In this document: positions 48,598 through 48,725 of the stretch, piece after piece | Numbering within the stretch: the first letter of the stretch is position 1 | Layout of the letters: the number at the start of each line of letters is the position of its first letter | From: JAAYCI01 sp031549285 | Lineage (GTDB): Bacteria; Bacillota; Clostridia; Oscillospirales; Ruminococcaceae | Length of the DNA stretch: 48,725 nt | Reading direction: 5' to 3' | NCBI GenBank assembly: GCA_031549285.1 | Contig: JAVBPZ010000014.1 | Coordinates: 1 to 48,725, forward strand | The notes under the pieces: generated by a model | Told to the model about the DNA's origin: nothing | What the model saw: only the letters and a program-made list of their open reading frames with translations | Databases searched by the model: none | Program-made: the position numbers and the translations under genes

Positions 48598-48725
48598 ATG
48601 AAGAAGTGGATTGAACGGGTGGTTATCCTTGTTCTGGTAGTGGGGTCTGTTGCAGCCGCATATGCGTATGGTATTCATAGACAGAACGTGGCCGAGCAGC
48701 AGAGGATAGAAGAACAAGAACAAAG
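48598..48725 (+). CDS. Second copy of the membrane-anchored protein (cut by window end)
   Basis: The window ends 128 bases into this gene. All 128 bases are identical to 47893-48020, beginning exactly at the ATG, so the anchor and stalk are the same protein sequence. The copies are 705 bp apart. AAGAAGGAACG is the possible ribosome site. The remainder, including whether the C-terminal domain differs, lies outside the window. Confidence 0.85.
   Translation, partial: MKKWIERVVILVLVVGSVAAAYAYGIHRQNVAEQQRIEEQEQ

Larger units (their letters stand above)
47893..48725 (+). repeat. Direct repeat of at least 128 bp, spaced 705 bp
   Basis: 47893-48020 equals 48598-48725 base for base, with identity starting at the two start codons and continuing to the window's last base. 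Just upstream only GGAACG is shared, followed by two differing bases. A recent tandem duplication or gene conversion explains it best. Confidence 0.95.

Noticed and set aside
1..48725. CRISPR arrays, insertion sequences, prophage genes, rRNA
   Set aside because: No regularly spaced repeats, transposase or integrase motifs, phage structural genes or rRNA segments were seen on either strand.

Overview
The window reads as a chromosomal segment of a GC-rich Firmicute, most likely a gut clostridium of the Oscillospiraceae or a close relative. The evidence is strong GGAGG-type ribosome binding sites with frequent GTG/TTG starts, a CIRCE operator before groESL, a terminating T-box leader before alaS, RNase M5-like and ComEC/HolA housekeeping genes, a mixed-type phosphofructokinase, and a WXG100/YwqH-like type VII secretion module. 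The genus assignment is inference. There is no transposase, phage gene or CRISPR array.

Layout. 1-3.4 kb: a propionate/acyl CoA-transferase (minus) divergent from an MFS transporter (plus), each with a recognisable promoter and a palindrome at or just after it. 3.8-10.25 kb: an unusual co-directional cluster made of a LuxR-type HTH protein, three cytoplasmic multi-zinc-ribbon proteins, two zinc-ribbon membrane proteins, two lipoproteins with matching N-termini, and a protein with two PH-like repeats. I do not recognise it as a named system. 10.36-17.6 kb (minus): a sigma factor carrying its own transmembrane segment and extracellular Ig-like domains, followed 16 bp later by an 1837-residue surface protein with InlB-type repeats and a three-helix membrane anchor.

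17.9-31.0 kb (plus) is mostly housekeeping: a small membrane protein, a diacylglycerol/lipid kinase, groES-groEL, a T-box followed by a GNAT acetyltransferase and alaS, a HIT protein, a phosphoribosyltransferase, comEC, holA, and an RNase M5-like/HAD fusion. 31.3-33.5 kb (minus): an HdeD-like protein, an AI-2E-family permease and an HPr-like protein. 33.8-38.8 kb: a complete branched-chain amino-acid ABC operon (livJHMGF), followed by azlCD (branched-chain amino-acid export), an FAD/[2Fe-2S] oxidoreductase and a membrane protein. 42.9-43.6 kb (minus): a lone ATP-cone protein, tRNA-Pro(CGG) and tRNA-Gln(CTG). 43.7-44.8 kb: phosphofructokinase.

44.9 kb to the end: a type VII-secretion-like cassette of a coiled-coil YwqH-like protein, two small helical proteins, a 573-residue putative effector, and membrane-anchored proteins whose C-terminal domain resembles that of the effector. 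The last gene begins as an exact copy of the one before it, so the window ends inside a recent tandem array. The most promising material for something undescribed is the zinc-ribbon/lipoprotein/PH cluster, the membrane-tethered sigma factor with its adhesin, and the effector with its family of membrane-anchored domain sharers.
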